NCBI GenBank assembly: GCA_030650395.1
Contig: JAUSDY010000016.1
Location: 62,001-126,000, forward strand
Direction of reading: 5' to 3'
Length of the DNA: 64,000 nt
Source: Acidobacteriota bacterium
GTDB taxonomy: Bacteria; Acidobacteriota; Vicinamibacteria; Vicinamibacterales; UBA2999
This document shows, in pieces, positions 1 through 6,922 of this stretch (position 1 is the stretch's first letter; every line of letters begins with the position of its first letter). Made by a program: the position numbers and the translations under genes. A model generated the notes under the pieces. That model saw only the letters and a program-made list of their open reading frames with translations. It did no database searches and was not told the origin of the DNA.

Positions 1-1
1 G

Positions 2-337
2 GACCGGAACGGCGAGCTGGACGATCCGCTCCCGGCGGGCACTTACAGCGGCACCGCGTTGAATGCCATGAAGGACGTGGAGTCCAAGGGCGGGCGTAAC
101 GGCGCGATCGGCCCCGACTACTTCCAGGTCGACGTCCGCGCCGGCTGGCGGGCGCGCCTCGGCAAGGACCGGGCCCTGGACGTTTACCTGGACATCTTCA
201 ACATCACCGACCGCGCGAATTGGGACAATCCGTCGGGAGACCAGCGCGTGGCGGCCACCTTCCTGCAGTTGAGAACTCTGCGCGGCGGCAGCGGGTTCCC
301 GCGTTCTGCGAACTTCGGCCTCAGGTACGCGTTCTAG
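2..337 (+). CDS. TonB-dependent receptor, C-terminal fragment
   Basis: This is the 3' end of a gene that begins before the window, open from base 2 to a TAG at 335. The 111 residues are rich in alternating hydrophobic and polar strands. They include an LDVYLDIFNITDRANW stretch, typical of the last strands of Oar/CarO-like TonB-dependent receptors, and end in the outer-membrane signature ...GLRYAF with a terminal Phe. The likely role is an outer-membrane beta-barrel for oligosaccharide or other large substrates; the substrate cannot be told from this fragment. A strong hairpin follows at 399-426. Such receptors are abundant in Acidobacteriota. Confidence 0.75.
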   Translation, partial: DRNGELDDPLPAGTYSGTALNAMKDVESKGGRNGAIGPDYFQVDVRAGWRARLGKDRALDVYLDIFNITDRANWDNPSGDQRVAATFLQLRTLRGGSGFPRSANFGLRYAF

Positions 338-350
338 TTACTGATCGTGG

Positions 351-372
351 CGACAAACCTTTAGGTTTGTCG
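351..372. repeat. Family A palindrome (arm CGACAAACC, loop TTTA)
   Basis: Perfect hairpin: arm CGACAAACC, loop TTTA, arm GGTTTGTCG. The same palindrome occurs at 6047-6068, 9414-9435 and 35814-35835. A loop variant is at 40283-40312, a degenerate copy at 60308-60330, and a split copy inside the ccmA end at 11951-12043. This copy is intergenic, 14 bp after the receptor stop. Confidence 0.9.
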
Positions 373-398
373 AGTGATATCGCGTCGCGACATACATG

Positions 399-426
399 CG
401 GCCGGGGGAGCAGGCTCCTCCGGCCG
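399..426 (+). terminator. GC-rich hairpin after the TonB receptor
   Basis: Left arm CGGCCGGGGGAG, loop CAGG, right arm CTCCTCCGGCCG, with one mismatch in 12 pairs. It sits about 60 bp downstream of the receptor stop. No clear U-run follows (GTTGTCATT), so it is terminator-like rather than a textbook intrinsic terminator. Confidence 0.5.
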
Positions 427-631
427 TTGTCATTGGAATCAGAGTGGCTTGCCATCCGAAGCTCGTTCTGAATTGGGAACAGCCCACCTTCGCGCTGCGC
501 GCTTCGGTGGGCATCCTTCGCGAATGATTGCTCGCGGGGTTTACCAACCGTAGCTCGCTGCGAGCGCTGAGTCCACCGTCGCGGCTTCGCCGCTATGGTG
601 GACAACCTCCGCGAGGATCGAGAGCGGAGGT

Positions 632-707
632 TGGTGGCCAGGGAGGGAATTGAACCCCCGACACCACGATTTTCAGTCGTGTGCTCTACCAACTGAGCTA
701 CCTGGCC
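632..707 (-). tRNA. tRNA-Phe (GAA)
   Basis: Read on the minus strand this is a 76-nt cloverleaf with an encoded CCA end. The acceptor stem GGCCAGG pairs with CCTGGCC, followed by discriminator A and CCA. The D-arm is AGCTCAGTTGGTAGAGC. The anticodon stem CACGA/TCGTG holds the loop CTGAAAA, giving anticodon GAA. The T-arm is GGGGGTTCAATTCCCTC. All stems pair, so the gene looks functional. A perfect 10-bp hairpin follows the 3' end and may help end transcription. Confidence 0.97.
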
Positions 708-753
708 TCAGGAGAGGCTTCCGAGTATATCGCGGAGCTTTTCGGCCGCGCAA

Positions 754-1275
754 TCAGTCGCCGGGCGTCTTCGAGGGAGGCCGGCCGCCGAGCACGAACC
801 ACGCACAGGCGACGCCGACGATCGCGCCCGCGATCACATCGCTCGGCCAGTGCACGCCGACATATACCCGGGAGACGGCCACGATCACGCCGAGCGGCCA
901 CAACACCCAGCCCGAGACCGGCAACATCCGAGAGCCGGCGAGAGCGCCCGCCATCGCCATCGCGGCATGGCCGGACGGGAATGACGACGTGGTCGGCTTG
1001 GCGTCGATGACCCGCAGTGCCGGAATCACCTCGAACGGCCGCGCGCGATCGAAGATCGGCCTCAACACGTAGTCGTTGATCAGGAACGTGAAGCCGATCG
1101 CGAGTAGCAATCGCCACGCAGCCGGCCGGCGGGCAGGGAAGATGCCGGTGATGAGCGCCAGCATCCACCACAGGAAGCCGGCGGCGCCGAGCGCGCTGGC
1201 AAGAACCATCACGTCATCCAGCCACGGGCGTCGTGACTGGATGACGTAATGCAGGAGAGAAGTGTCGAAATCCAC
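754..1275 (-). CDS. PAP2-superfamily membrane phosphatase
   Basis: 173 residues with about five membrane segments. The PAP2 phosphatase motifs are in order: RPIFDRARP (motif 1; the usual first Lys is replaced by Arg), SSFPSGHAA (motif 2, catalytic His) and SRVYVGVHWPSD (motif 3, His nucleophile and Asp). The family removes phosphate from lipid phosphates such as undecaprenyl pyrophosphate or phosphatidic acid at the membrane. Which lipid is used here cannot be read from sequence. It starts at ATG 1275, shortly after the recA 3' end on the same strand, and could be co-transcribed with recA across the hairpin at 1290-1309. Confidence 0.85.
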   Translation of the reverse strand: MDFDTSLLHYVIQSRRPWLDDVMVLASALGAAGFLWWMLALITGIFPARRPAAWRLLLAIGFTFLINDYVLRPIFDRARPFEVIPALRVIDAKPTTSSFPSGHAAMAMAGALAGSRMLPVSGWVLWPLGVIVAVSRVYVGVHWPSDVIAGAIVGVACAWFVLGGRPPSKTPGD

Positions 1276-1289
1276 GGTCAGGCGGGTCT

Positions 1290-1309
1290 CGCGGAACTAA
1301 AGTTCCGCG
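1290..1309. repeat. Family B palindrome (arm CGCGGAAC, loop TAAA)
   Basis: Perfect inverted repeat: arm CGCGGAAC, loop TAAA, arm GTTCCGCG, followed by CTAC. An identical copy with the same CTAC tail is at 27938-27957. The tail overlaps the recA stop codon: forward CTA at 1310-1312 is TAG on the minus strand. The element therefore abuts the recA reading frame and probably acts as its 3' hairpin. Confidence 0.85.
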
Positions 1310-2344
1310 CTACACCGCAACCGCAGCGGGCTCGGGCTCGCGCGACATGCCGAGCACCTTCCGCACCTTCTCTTCGATCGCCGTGCGGATGTCGATGTGC
1401 TCTTTGAGGAACGTCTTGACGTTCTCGCGGCCCTGCCCGAGGCGCTCGCCGCCGTAGGCGAACCACGCGCCGCTCTTCTCGATGATCTTGTGCTCGACCG
1501 CGATGTCGATGAGGTCGCCTTCGCGCGACACGCCCTCGCCGTACATGATGTCGAACTCGGCCTCGCGGAAGGGCGCCGCCATCTTGTTCTTGACGATCTT
1601 GACCCGCGTGCGCCCGCCGACGACGTTCTCGCCGTCCTTGATGGCGCCGATGCGGCGGATGTCGATGCGCACCGACGCATAGAACTTGAGCGCGCGTCCG
1701 CCCGTGGTGGTTTCGGGGTTGCCGAACATCACGCCGATCTTCTCGCGCAGCTGGTTGATGAAGATGAGCGACGTCTTCGACTTCGACACCGCGCCGGTGA
1801 GCTTGCGCAGCGCCTGCGACATCAGCCGCGCCTGCAGTCCCATTTGCGCGTCGCCCATCTCGCCTTCGATTTCGGCGCGGGGCACGAGCGCCGCCACCGA
1901 GTCGACCACCACGACGTCGACGCTGTTGGAACGGATCAGCACCTCGACGATCTCGAGCGCCTGCTCGCCGTTGTCGGGTTGCGAGACCAGCAGGTTGTCG
2001 ATGTCGACGCCGAGTTTCTTGGAATAGGCCGCGTCGAGCGCGTGTTCCGCGTCGACGAAGGCCGCCAGGCCGCCCGCCTTCTGCGCTTCCGCGATGACCT
2101 GCAGCGCGAGGGTGGTCTTGCCCGATGATTCGGGCCCGAAGATCTCGATGACGCGTCCGCGCGGCACGCCGCCGATGCCGAGCGCGTAGTCGATGCTGAG
2201 CGCGCCGGTCGAGATCACGTCCACCGGGCCGACGGCCTTGTTCTGGCCGAGCCGCATGATGGAGCCTTTGCCGAACTGCTTTTCTATCTGGCCGACGGCC
2301 ACGTCGAGTGCTTTGATTCGTTCCTGTCGTTCGTCTATTGGCAT
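1310..2344 (-). CDS. recA: Recombinase RecA
   Basis: 344 residues. RecA binds single-stranded DNA, catalyses strand exchange and stimulates LexA self-cleavage. Visible features are the N-terminal helix ([25 protein letters not shown]), Walker [10 protein letters not shown] near residue 65, Walker [11 protein letters not shown], the DNA-binding L2 region with [27 protein letters not shown], and a short C-terminal tail. An open frame extends upstream to 2401, but the start is placed at ATG 2344 ([10 protein letters not shown]). It has an AAAGGA Shine-Dalgarno about 12 nt upstream, and a good sigma-70 promoter lies inside the upstream extension. The stop TAG overlaps a dispersed palindrome. No convincing LexA operator was seen. 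Confidence 0.98.
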   Translation of the reverse strand: MPIDERQERIKALDVAVGQIEKQFGKGSIMRLGQNKAVGPVDVISTGALSIDYALGIGGVPRGRVIEIFGPESSGKTTLALQVIAEAQKAGGLAAFVDAEHALDAAYSKKLGVDIDNLLVSQPDNGEQALEIVEVLIRSNSVDVVVVDSVAALVPRAEIEGEMGDAQMGLQARLMSQALRKLTGAVSKSKTSLIFINQLREKIGVMFGNPETTTGGRALKFYASVRIDIRRIGAIKDGENVVGGRTRVKIVKNKMAAPFREAEFDIMYGEGVSREGDLIDIAVEHKIIEKSGAWFAYGGERLGQGRENVKTFLKEHIDIRTAIEEKVRKVLGMSREPEPAAVAV

Positions 2345-2372
2345 GAGAATGGGTCCTTTCAGGACAGGACTG

Positions 2373-2401
2373 ATCCTAGAAACGCGCCAAGCGAAAGTCA
2401 A
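2373..2401 (-). promoter_or_regulatory. Sigma-70 promoter of recA
   Basis: On the minus strand TTGACT (2401-2396), a 17-nt spacer and TAGGAT (2378-2373) match the -35/-10 consensus well. Transcription would start about 20-25 nt before the chosen recA ATG. This supports starting recA at 2344 rather than at the upstream in-frame ATG. Confidence 0.7.
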
Positions 2402-2548
2402 GGGTAAAAATGTGCACGATACGGCTTGTTTAGGTTCATTTTCAACACTTTAGGGTAATTGACCACTTTCGCCTATCTTCCGGCCGGATCGCAAGGACTG
2501 CGACGTTCGGGTTTGACCGGCATGGCTAAAAGCTCGTACGGTGGATCG

Positions 2549-3052
2549 ATGCCCAGCCCGGTTGGCCACGCGCTCGGAGGAGCCATCGTCGGCTTTCTCC
2601 TGGAGCGTCGGCGCACTCCCCGCGCCGTCCCTCTTAGTGCTTTTGCCGTGGTGGCAATACTTCCCGACATCGATTTCCTGTGGGGCCGGCACAACATGGA
2701 GACGCACAGCCTCGGGGCCGCCGTCCTGGCGGGCCTCGCGATGCTGATGTGGACTCGAGGAAAAAACCCGCGCCTGGCCCTGGCGGTGACGCTGGCGTGG
2801 TCGACCCACGTTCTGTTCGACTGGCTGGGGTCCGACGACACGCCGCCGCTCGGCGTCATGGCATTCTGGCCGCTGACCTCGAAGTTCTATTTCGCGGATG
2901 CGTTTGTCTTCGAGGCGATCTCGCGGCGCTACTGGCTGTCGAACTTCGTGCCGCACAACGCCTGGGCGGTCGCGAAAGAGATCTTGATTCTCGGACCGAT
3001 CGTCGCGATCCTCTGGTTCAGAAAGGTTCGGAAGGGTTCTGAAAGGTTCTGA
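2549..3052 (+). CDS. DUF457/YdjM-type membrane-bound metal-dependent hydrolase
   Basis: 167 residues from ATG 2549; MPSPVGHALGGA is the typical family N-terminus, so the upstream in-frame ATGs are not used. Conserved acidic/His motifs are GHALGG, LPDIDFLWG, METHSLG and STHVLFDWLGSD, which match the YdjM/DUF457 pattern of predicted metal-dependent hydrolases in the inner membrane. Several hydrophobic helices lie between them. The substrate is unknown. The last residues (WFRKVRKGSERF) are encoded by the first units of the 10-mer mirror repeat at 3015-3114, so the repeat has grown into the 3' end of the gene. Confidence 0.8.
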   Translation: MPSPVGHALGGAIVGFLLERRRTPRAVPLSAFAVVAILPDIDFLWGRHNMETHSLGAAVLAGLAMLMWTRGKNPRLALAVTLAWSTHVLFDWLGSDDTPPLGVMAFWPLTSKFYFADAFVFEAISRRYWLSNFVPHNAWAVAKEILILGPIVAILWFRKVRKGSERF

Positions 3053-3114
3053 AAGGTTCTGAAAGGTTCGAACCCATCTGAACCACTCTGAACCCTTCAG
3101 AACCCTTCAGAACC
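3015..3114. repeat. Mirror-symmetric 10-mer array (10 units)
   Basis: Ten contiguous 10-bp units. Five run forward: GGTTCAGAAA, GGTTCGGAAG, then GGTTCTGAAA three times. A self-complementary unit GGTTCGAACC (3065-3074) follows. Four units then run as the reverse complement: CATCTGAACC, ACTCTGAACC and CTTCAGAACC twice. The whole 100 bp can fold as one long hairpin. It covers the 3' end of the plus-strand hydrolase gene and stops 4 bp before the stop codon of the convergent thiolase gene, so it may serve as a shared terminator. Confidence 0.95.
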
Positions 3115-3117
3115 TCT

Positions 3118-4299
<1,182 letters not shown>

Positions 4300-4312
4300 G
4301 AATTTCAGTCTA

Positions 4313-4588
4313 TCAGTCGAATTGAATCTTCTTGATCGTTCCTTCGCCGAGCAAATCCTCGAGGCGGATCTGGATGAGAGAAGTGGACTTGCGGACCGCG
4401 GCAAGCCAGGCCGGCGTTTCAGCGCGCACATACAGCACGCCGTTGTCGGCCAGCCGGACCGTCGTCGATTTATCGATGGCGGCGCCCACGGCCAGCCGCC
4501 AGGCGAAGGCGACCTTCTCGGGTGTGAGCGGGGCTTTGCGGACGACCTCAGCCACGACGGCCGGCATCACTTTGTTCGCCTTGATCAC
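4313..4588 (-). CDS. DUF721/DciA-like protein
   Basis: 91 residues with the DciA/DUF721 pattern: a basic N-terminal helix, then [41 protein letters not shown] (broken here only by description) and a conserved Trp-Leu patch. In bacteria without DnaC, DciA helps load or recruit the replicative helicase DnaB and is also a nucleic-acid-binding KH-like fold. This form is short and lacks any extra C-terminal domain. It is followed after 13 nt by the thiolase gene, an unrelated partner, so the pairing probably reflects only tight packing. Confidence 0.65.
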   Translation of the reverse strand: MIKANKVMPAVVAEVVRKAPLTPEKVAFAWRLAVGAAIDKSTTVRLADNGVLYVRAETPAWLAAVRKSTSLIQIRLEDLLGEGTIKKIQFD

Positions 4589-4626
4589 GCAACTGAGAAT
4601 AACATCTGCGGTGACTAGGACTCAGA

Positions 4627-4683
4627 GATCGGGGATCGGGGATCAGCGCATGCGCCGATCCCCGATCCCTGACCCCTGATCCC
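4627..4683. repeat. GATCGGG heptamer repeat with mirror half
   Basis: Two GATCGGG heptamers are followed by GATCA, a self-complementary GCGCATGCGC core, then CGATCCC twice and the variants TGACCCC and TGATCCC. It is another tandem repeat that turns into its own reverse complement. It fills the divergent intergenic space between the DciA-like gene and the FG-GAP gene. Confidence 0.85.
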
Positions 4684-4701
4684 GAGTACAGAAAGGTTCC
4701 T

Positions 4702-5877
4702 ATGCGCAGGACGTTTGCCGCAATGTTCGGGGTCTTGGTCGTCGCGTCGGTGGGAGTGGGCCTGCAAAGCCAGGCGGCCGTGCCGTGGCAGCTGGTCGAG
4801 CACACGATTGCCACCGACCTGCGCGGCGGTTACCAGGTGGTCGCCGTCGACATGAACAAAGACGCCAAGATCGATCTCCTCGCGATTGCGACCAGCGCGA
4901 CGGCCGACCTCGTGTGGTTCGAAAACCCGACGTGGACCCGCCACGTGGTGGCGTCGGGCCTGCCCTCGATGATCAACGCCGACGCGTTCGATCTCGACAA
5001 GGACGGCATCCCCGAAATTGCGCTGGCGAGCGGATTTGCCACTGCGCCGACGCGGAGCGCCGGCGTGATGACACTGCTGACGCACGGCGCCGATGTCAAC
5101 GCGCCGTGGACCGCGAAGGAATTCGACCGGACGCCCACCGCGCATCGCCTCCGCTGGATTGACGCCGAAGGCAACGGGCAGAAGGTGCTGATCAACGCGC
5201 CGCTCGCCGGGATCAAAGGCGTCGCACCTGACTACCGCGATACGGTGTCGATCTACGCGTACAAGCCGAGCGAGCTGGCGCGCACGACCGTCACCGATGC
5301 GGAAGAAGGCGTCATCCACGGCCTCGCCGTCGTCGATTGGGACGGCAAGGGCCGCCAGGCGCTGCTGACGGCCAGCTTCATGGGCATCCACGTCAACCGT
5401 TTTGCAAACGGCAGGTGGCAGCGCACGCAGCTGACCGCGGGCAATCCCGAGGCGTGGCCGAAGAACGGCTCGAGCGACGTCGCCGTGCTTCGCACGAAAG
5501 CCGGGCGCCGGCTCGCCGCCATCGAACCCTGGCATGGCAATCAGGTCGTGATCTATCGCGGCTCGGGCGACACGTGGGATCAACGCGCGGTGATCGACGA
5601 CACACTCAACGACGGCCACACGCTGATTGCGGGCGATCTCGATGGCGACGGCGTGGATGAAGTCGTCGCCGGCTATCGTGGCGCGGGCGGCGGCGTGAAC
5701 ATCTACCGGCTCGGCGCTGACAACCAGTGGGTCAAGACCGTCCTCGAGCAGCCGAAGTCGATGGCCGCAGCCGCGTGCGCGCTCGCGCACCTCAACGACG
5801 ACAAGCGGATCGATCTCGTGTGCATTGGAACATCGACCGCAAACCTGAAGTGGTACGAGAACCAGCCAGCAAAATAA
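4702..5877 (+). CDS. Secreted FG-GAP/VCBS-repeat protein
   Basis: 391 residues with an N-terminal signal peptide (MRRTFAAMFGVLVVASVGVGLQ). Repeated DxDxDG-like calcium-type loops occur in beta-propeller blades: DMNKDAKIDLL, DLDKDGIPEIAL, DGKGRQALL, DLDGDGVDEVVAGY and DDKRIDLVCIG. This is the pattern of FG-GAP/VCBS seven-bladed propellers. It is probably exported to the periplasm or cell surface; the ligand is unknown. Its last 28 bp overlap the start of maf in another frame. No catalytic domain was recognised. Confidence 0.75.
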   Translation: MRRTFAAMFGVLVVASVGVGLQSQAAVPWQLVEHTIATDLRGGYQVVAVDMNKDAKIDLLAIATSATADLVWFENPTWTRHVVASGLPSMINADAFDLDKDGIPEIALASGFATAPTRSAGVMTLLTHGADVNAPWTAKEFDRTPTAHRLRWIDAEGNGQKVLINAPLAGIKGVAPDYRDTVSIYAYKPSELARTTVTDAEEGVIHGLAVVDWDGKGRQALLTASFMGIHVNRFANGRWQRTQLTAGNPEAWPKNGSSDVAVLRTKAGRRLAAIEPWHGNQVVIYRGSGDTWDQRAVIDDTLNDGHTLIAGDLDGDGVDEVVAGYRGAGGGVNIYRLGADNQWVKTVLEQPKSMAAAACALAHLNDDKRIDLVCIGTSTANLKWYENQPAK

Positions 5878-6464
5878 TTCTCGCGAGCCGATCGCCGCGC
5901 CGCGCTGAATTATTGAGCGCGGCCGGCTTCGTATTCGACGTGCACGCGGTGGAGATCGACGAGACGCCACGGCCCGGGGAGCCGGCTGCGGGGTACGTTG
6001 AGCGCCTCGCGATCGAAAAAGCGCAGGCAGCGTTCAAGGAGTTGATCGACAAACCTAAAGGTTTGTCGCCACAAGAAGGTTTGTCGCCAAAAGTTCTGTT
6101 CGTGTTGGGCGCCGACACCACCGTGGTGCTCGACGGCCGCATTCTCGGCAAGCCTGAGGATCGCGCCGACGCGATCGCCATGCTCAAGGCGCTCAGCGGC
6201 CGCGCGCACGACGTAATCACCGGCGTCGCCATCGTCAGCGCCGCCGGCGTCCGATCCGGCGTCGAACACACGCGCGTCTGGTTCGCCGCCGTTACAGACG
6301 AAGACATTCGCCAGTACGTCGACAGCGGCCAGCCCATGGATAAGGCCGGCGCCTATGGGATCCAGGGGCTTGCATCGCGTTTTATCCCGAGAATCGAAGG
6401 CTCGTACACCAACGTTGTTGGGTTGCCGGTGACGCTGGTCTCTAGTATCCTTAGAGGGGAGTAG
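5850..6464 (+). CDS. maf: Maf-like nucleoside-triphosphate pyrophosphatase
   Basis: 204 residues. Maf proteins hydrolyse non-canonical or modified NTPs (for example dTTP, UTP, m5UTP) to NMP plus PPi in the cytoplasm. Visible motifs are IILASRSPRRAELL (phosphate binding), VEIDETPRPGE, AIEKAQ, VLGADTTVVLDGRILGKP (catalytic Asp) and KAGAYGIQG. No ATG precedes the conserved N-terminus. The best start is GTG 5850 (VREPASKII), overlapping the FG-GAP gene by 28 nt; a rare start nearer IILA cannot be excluded. A palindromic element (6047-6088) is inserted in frame. It adds DKPKGLSPQEGLSP in the loop just before the GADT motif, at about residues 66-79, a site that should tolerate insertion. Confidence 0.9.
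   Translation: MVREPASKIILASRSPRRAELLSAAGFVFDVHAVEIDETPRPGEPAAGYVERLAIEKAQAAFKELIDKPKGLSPQEGLSPKVLFVLGADTTVVLDGRILGKPEDRADAIAMLKALSGRAHDVITGVAIVSAAGVRSGVEHTRVWFAAVTDEDIRQYVDSGQPMDKAGAYGIQGLASRFIPRIEGSYTNVVGLPVTLVSSILRGE
6047..6088. repeat. Family A palindrome in frame inside maf
   Basis: Perfect arm CGACAAACC, loop TAAA, arm GGTTTGTCG (6047-6068). The right half is then repeated after exactly 18 bp as GGTTTGTCGCC (6078-6088). Read in the Maf frame it gives DKPKGLSP followed by QEGLSP. The other forward frame, CGA CAA ACC TAA, would stop translation, so the frame used is an open one. Confidence 0.9.
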
Positions 6465-6487
6465 CCTCTTGGGCTAAACCCTGACCT

Positions 6488-6913
6488 ATGAAGTACAAAG
6501 CGATCAAGATCGGTCTGACGAGCCTGGTTCTCGCGCTCACGTTCGGCGGCCTGCTTTACACCACGCTGGCCGAGGGAACGGAGTACTACAAGCACGTCGA
6601 CGAAGTGCTGACGCAGCCTGACGCCTGGTACGGCAAGAAGCTGCAGCTGCATGGCTTCGTCGTGCCGGATTCGATCGGCAAGCGCAAAGACACGCTCGAC
6701 TGGCAATTCAAGGTTCAGAGCAACGGGCACGTCGTCACCGCGTGGTATACCGGCGTCACGCCCGACACCTTCAAGAGCGACTCGGAAGTCGTGTTGAAGG
6801 GCGTGCTCGACAAAGACGGCTTTCACGTGCAGCCCAACGGCGTGATGGCGAAGTGCCCGTCCAAGTACGAAGCCAAGCCTGGAGCCGCGATGGCGCCCTC
6901 CGGGAAGTACTGA
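6488..6913 (+). CDS. ccmE: CcmE heme chaperone, cysteine (CxxxY) type
   Basis: 141 residues. There is one N-terminal membrane anchor (IGLTSLVLALTFGGLLYTTL), then an OB-fold periplasmic domain with YYKHVDEVL, LQLHGFVV, FKVQSNG and VVLKGVLDKDGFHV. CcmE covalently holds heme and hands it to CcmF during cytochrome c maturation. The usual heme-binding His of HxxxY is Cys here: VMAKCPSKY, Cys123 and Tyr127. This matches the CxxxY variant known from Desulfovibrio and some archaea. It is the first gene of a ccm operon and is followed after 9 nt by ccmF. Confidence 0.93.
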   Translation: MKYKAIKIGLTSLVLALTFGGLLYTTLAEGTEYYKHVDEVLTQPDAWYGKKLQLHGFVVPDSIGKRKDTLDWQFKVQSNGHVVTAWYTGVTPDTFKSDSEVVLKGVLDKDGFHVQPNGVMAKCPSKYEAKPGAAMAPSGKY

Positions 6914-6922
6914 GGGGCCGTC

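Larger units (their letters stand above)
338..631. other. Intergenic region packed with palindromes
   Basis: I see no credible gene here. The stretch holds at least five inverted repeats: the CGACAAACC/GGTTTGTCG hairpin (351-372), a 12-bp GC-rich stem (399-426), a CCCACC...GGTGGG palindrome (482-510), a CCACC...GCGGC hairpin (572-600) and a perfect 10-bp stem CAACCTCCGC (603-630). The last lies directly beyond the tRNA 3' end on the minus strand. The ORFs that cross this region have no recognisable protein character. Confidence 0.6.

Noticed and set aside
2373-2401. LexA/SOS box in the recA promoter
   Set aside because: No CTGT-N8-ACAG or GAAC-N4-GTTC type operator could be recognised around the promoter. 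Acidobacterial LexA sites may differ, so absence is not proof.
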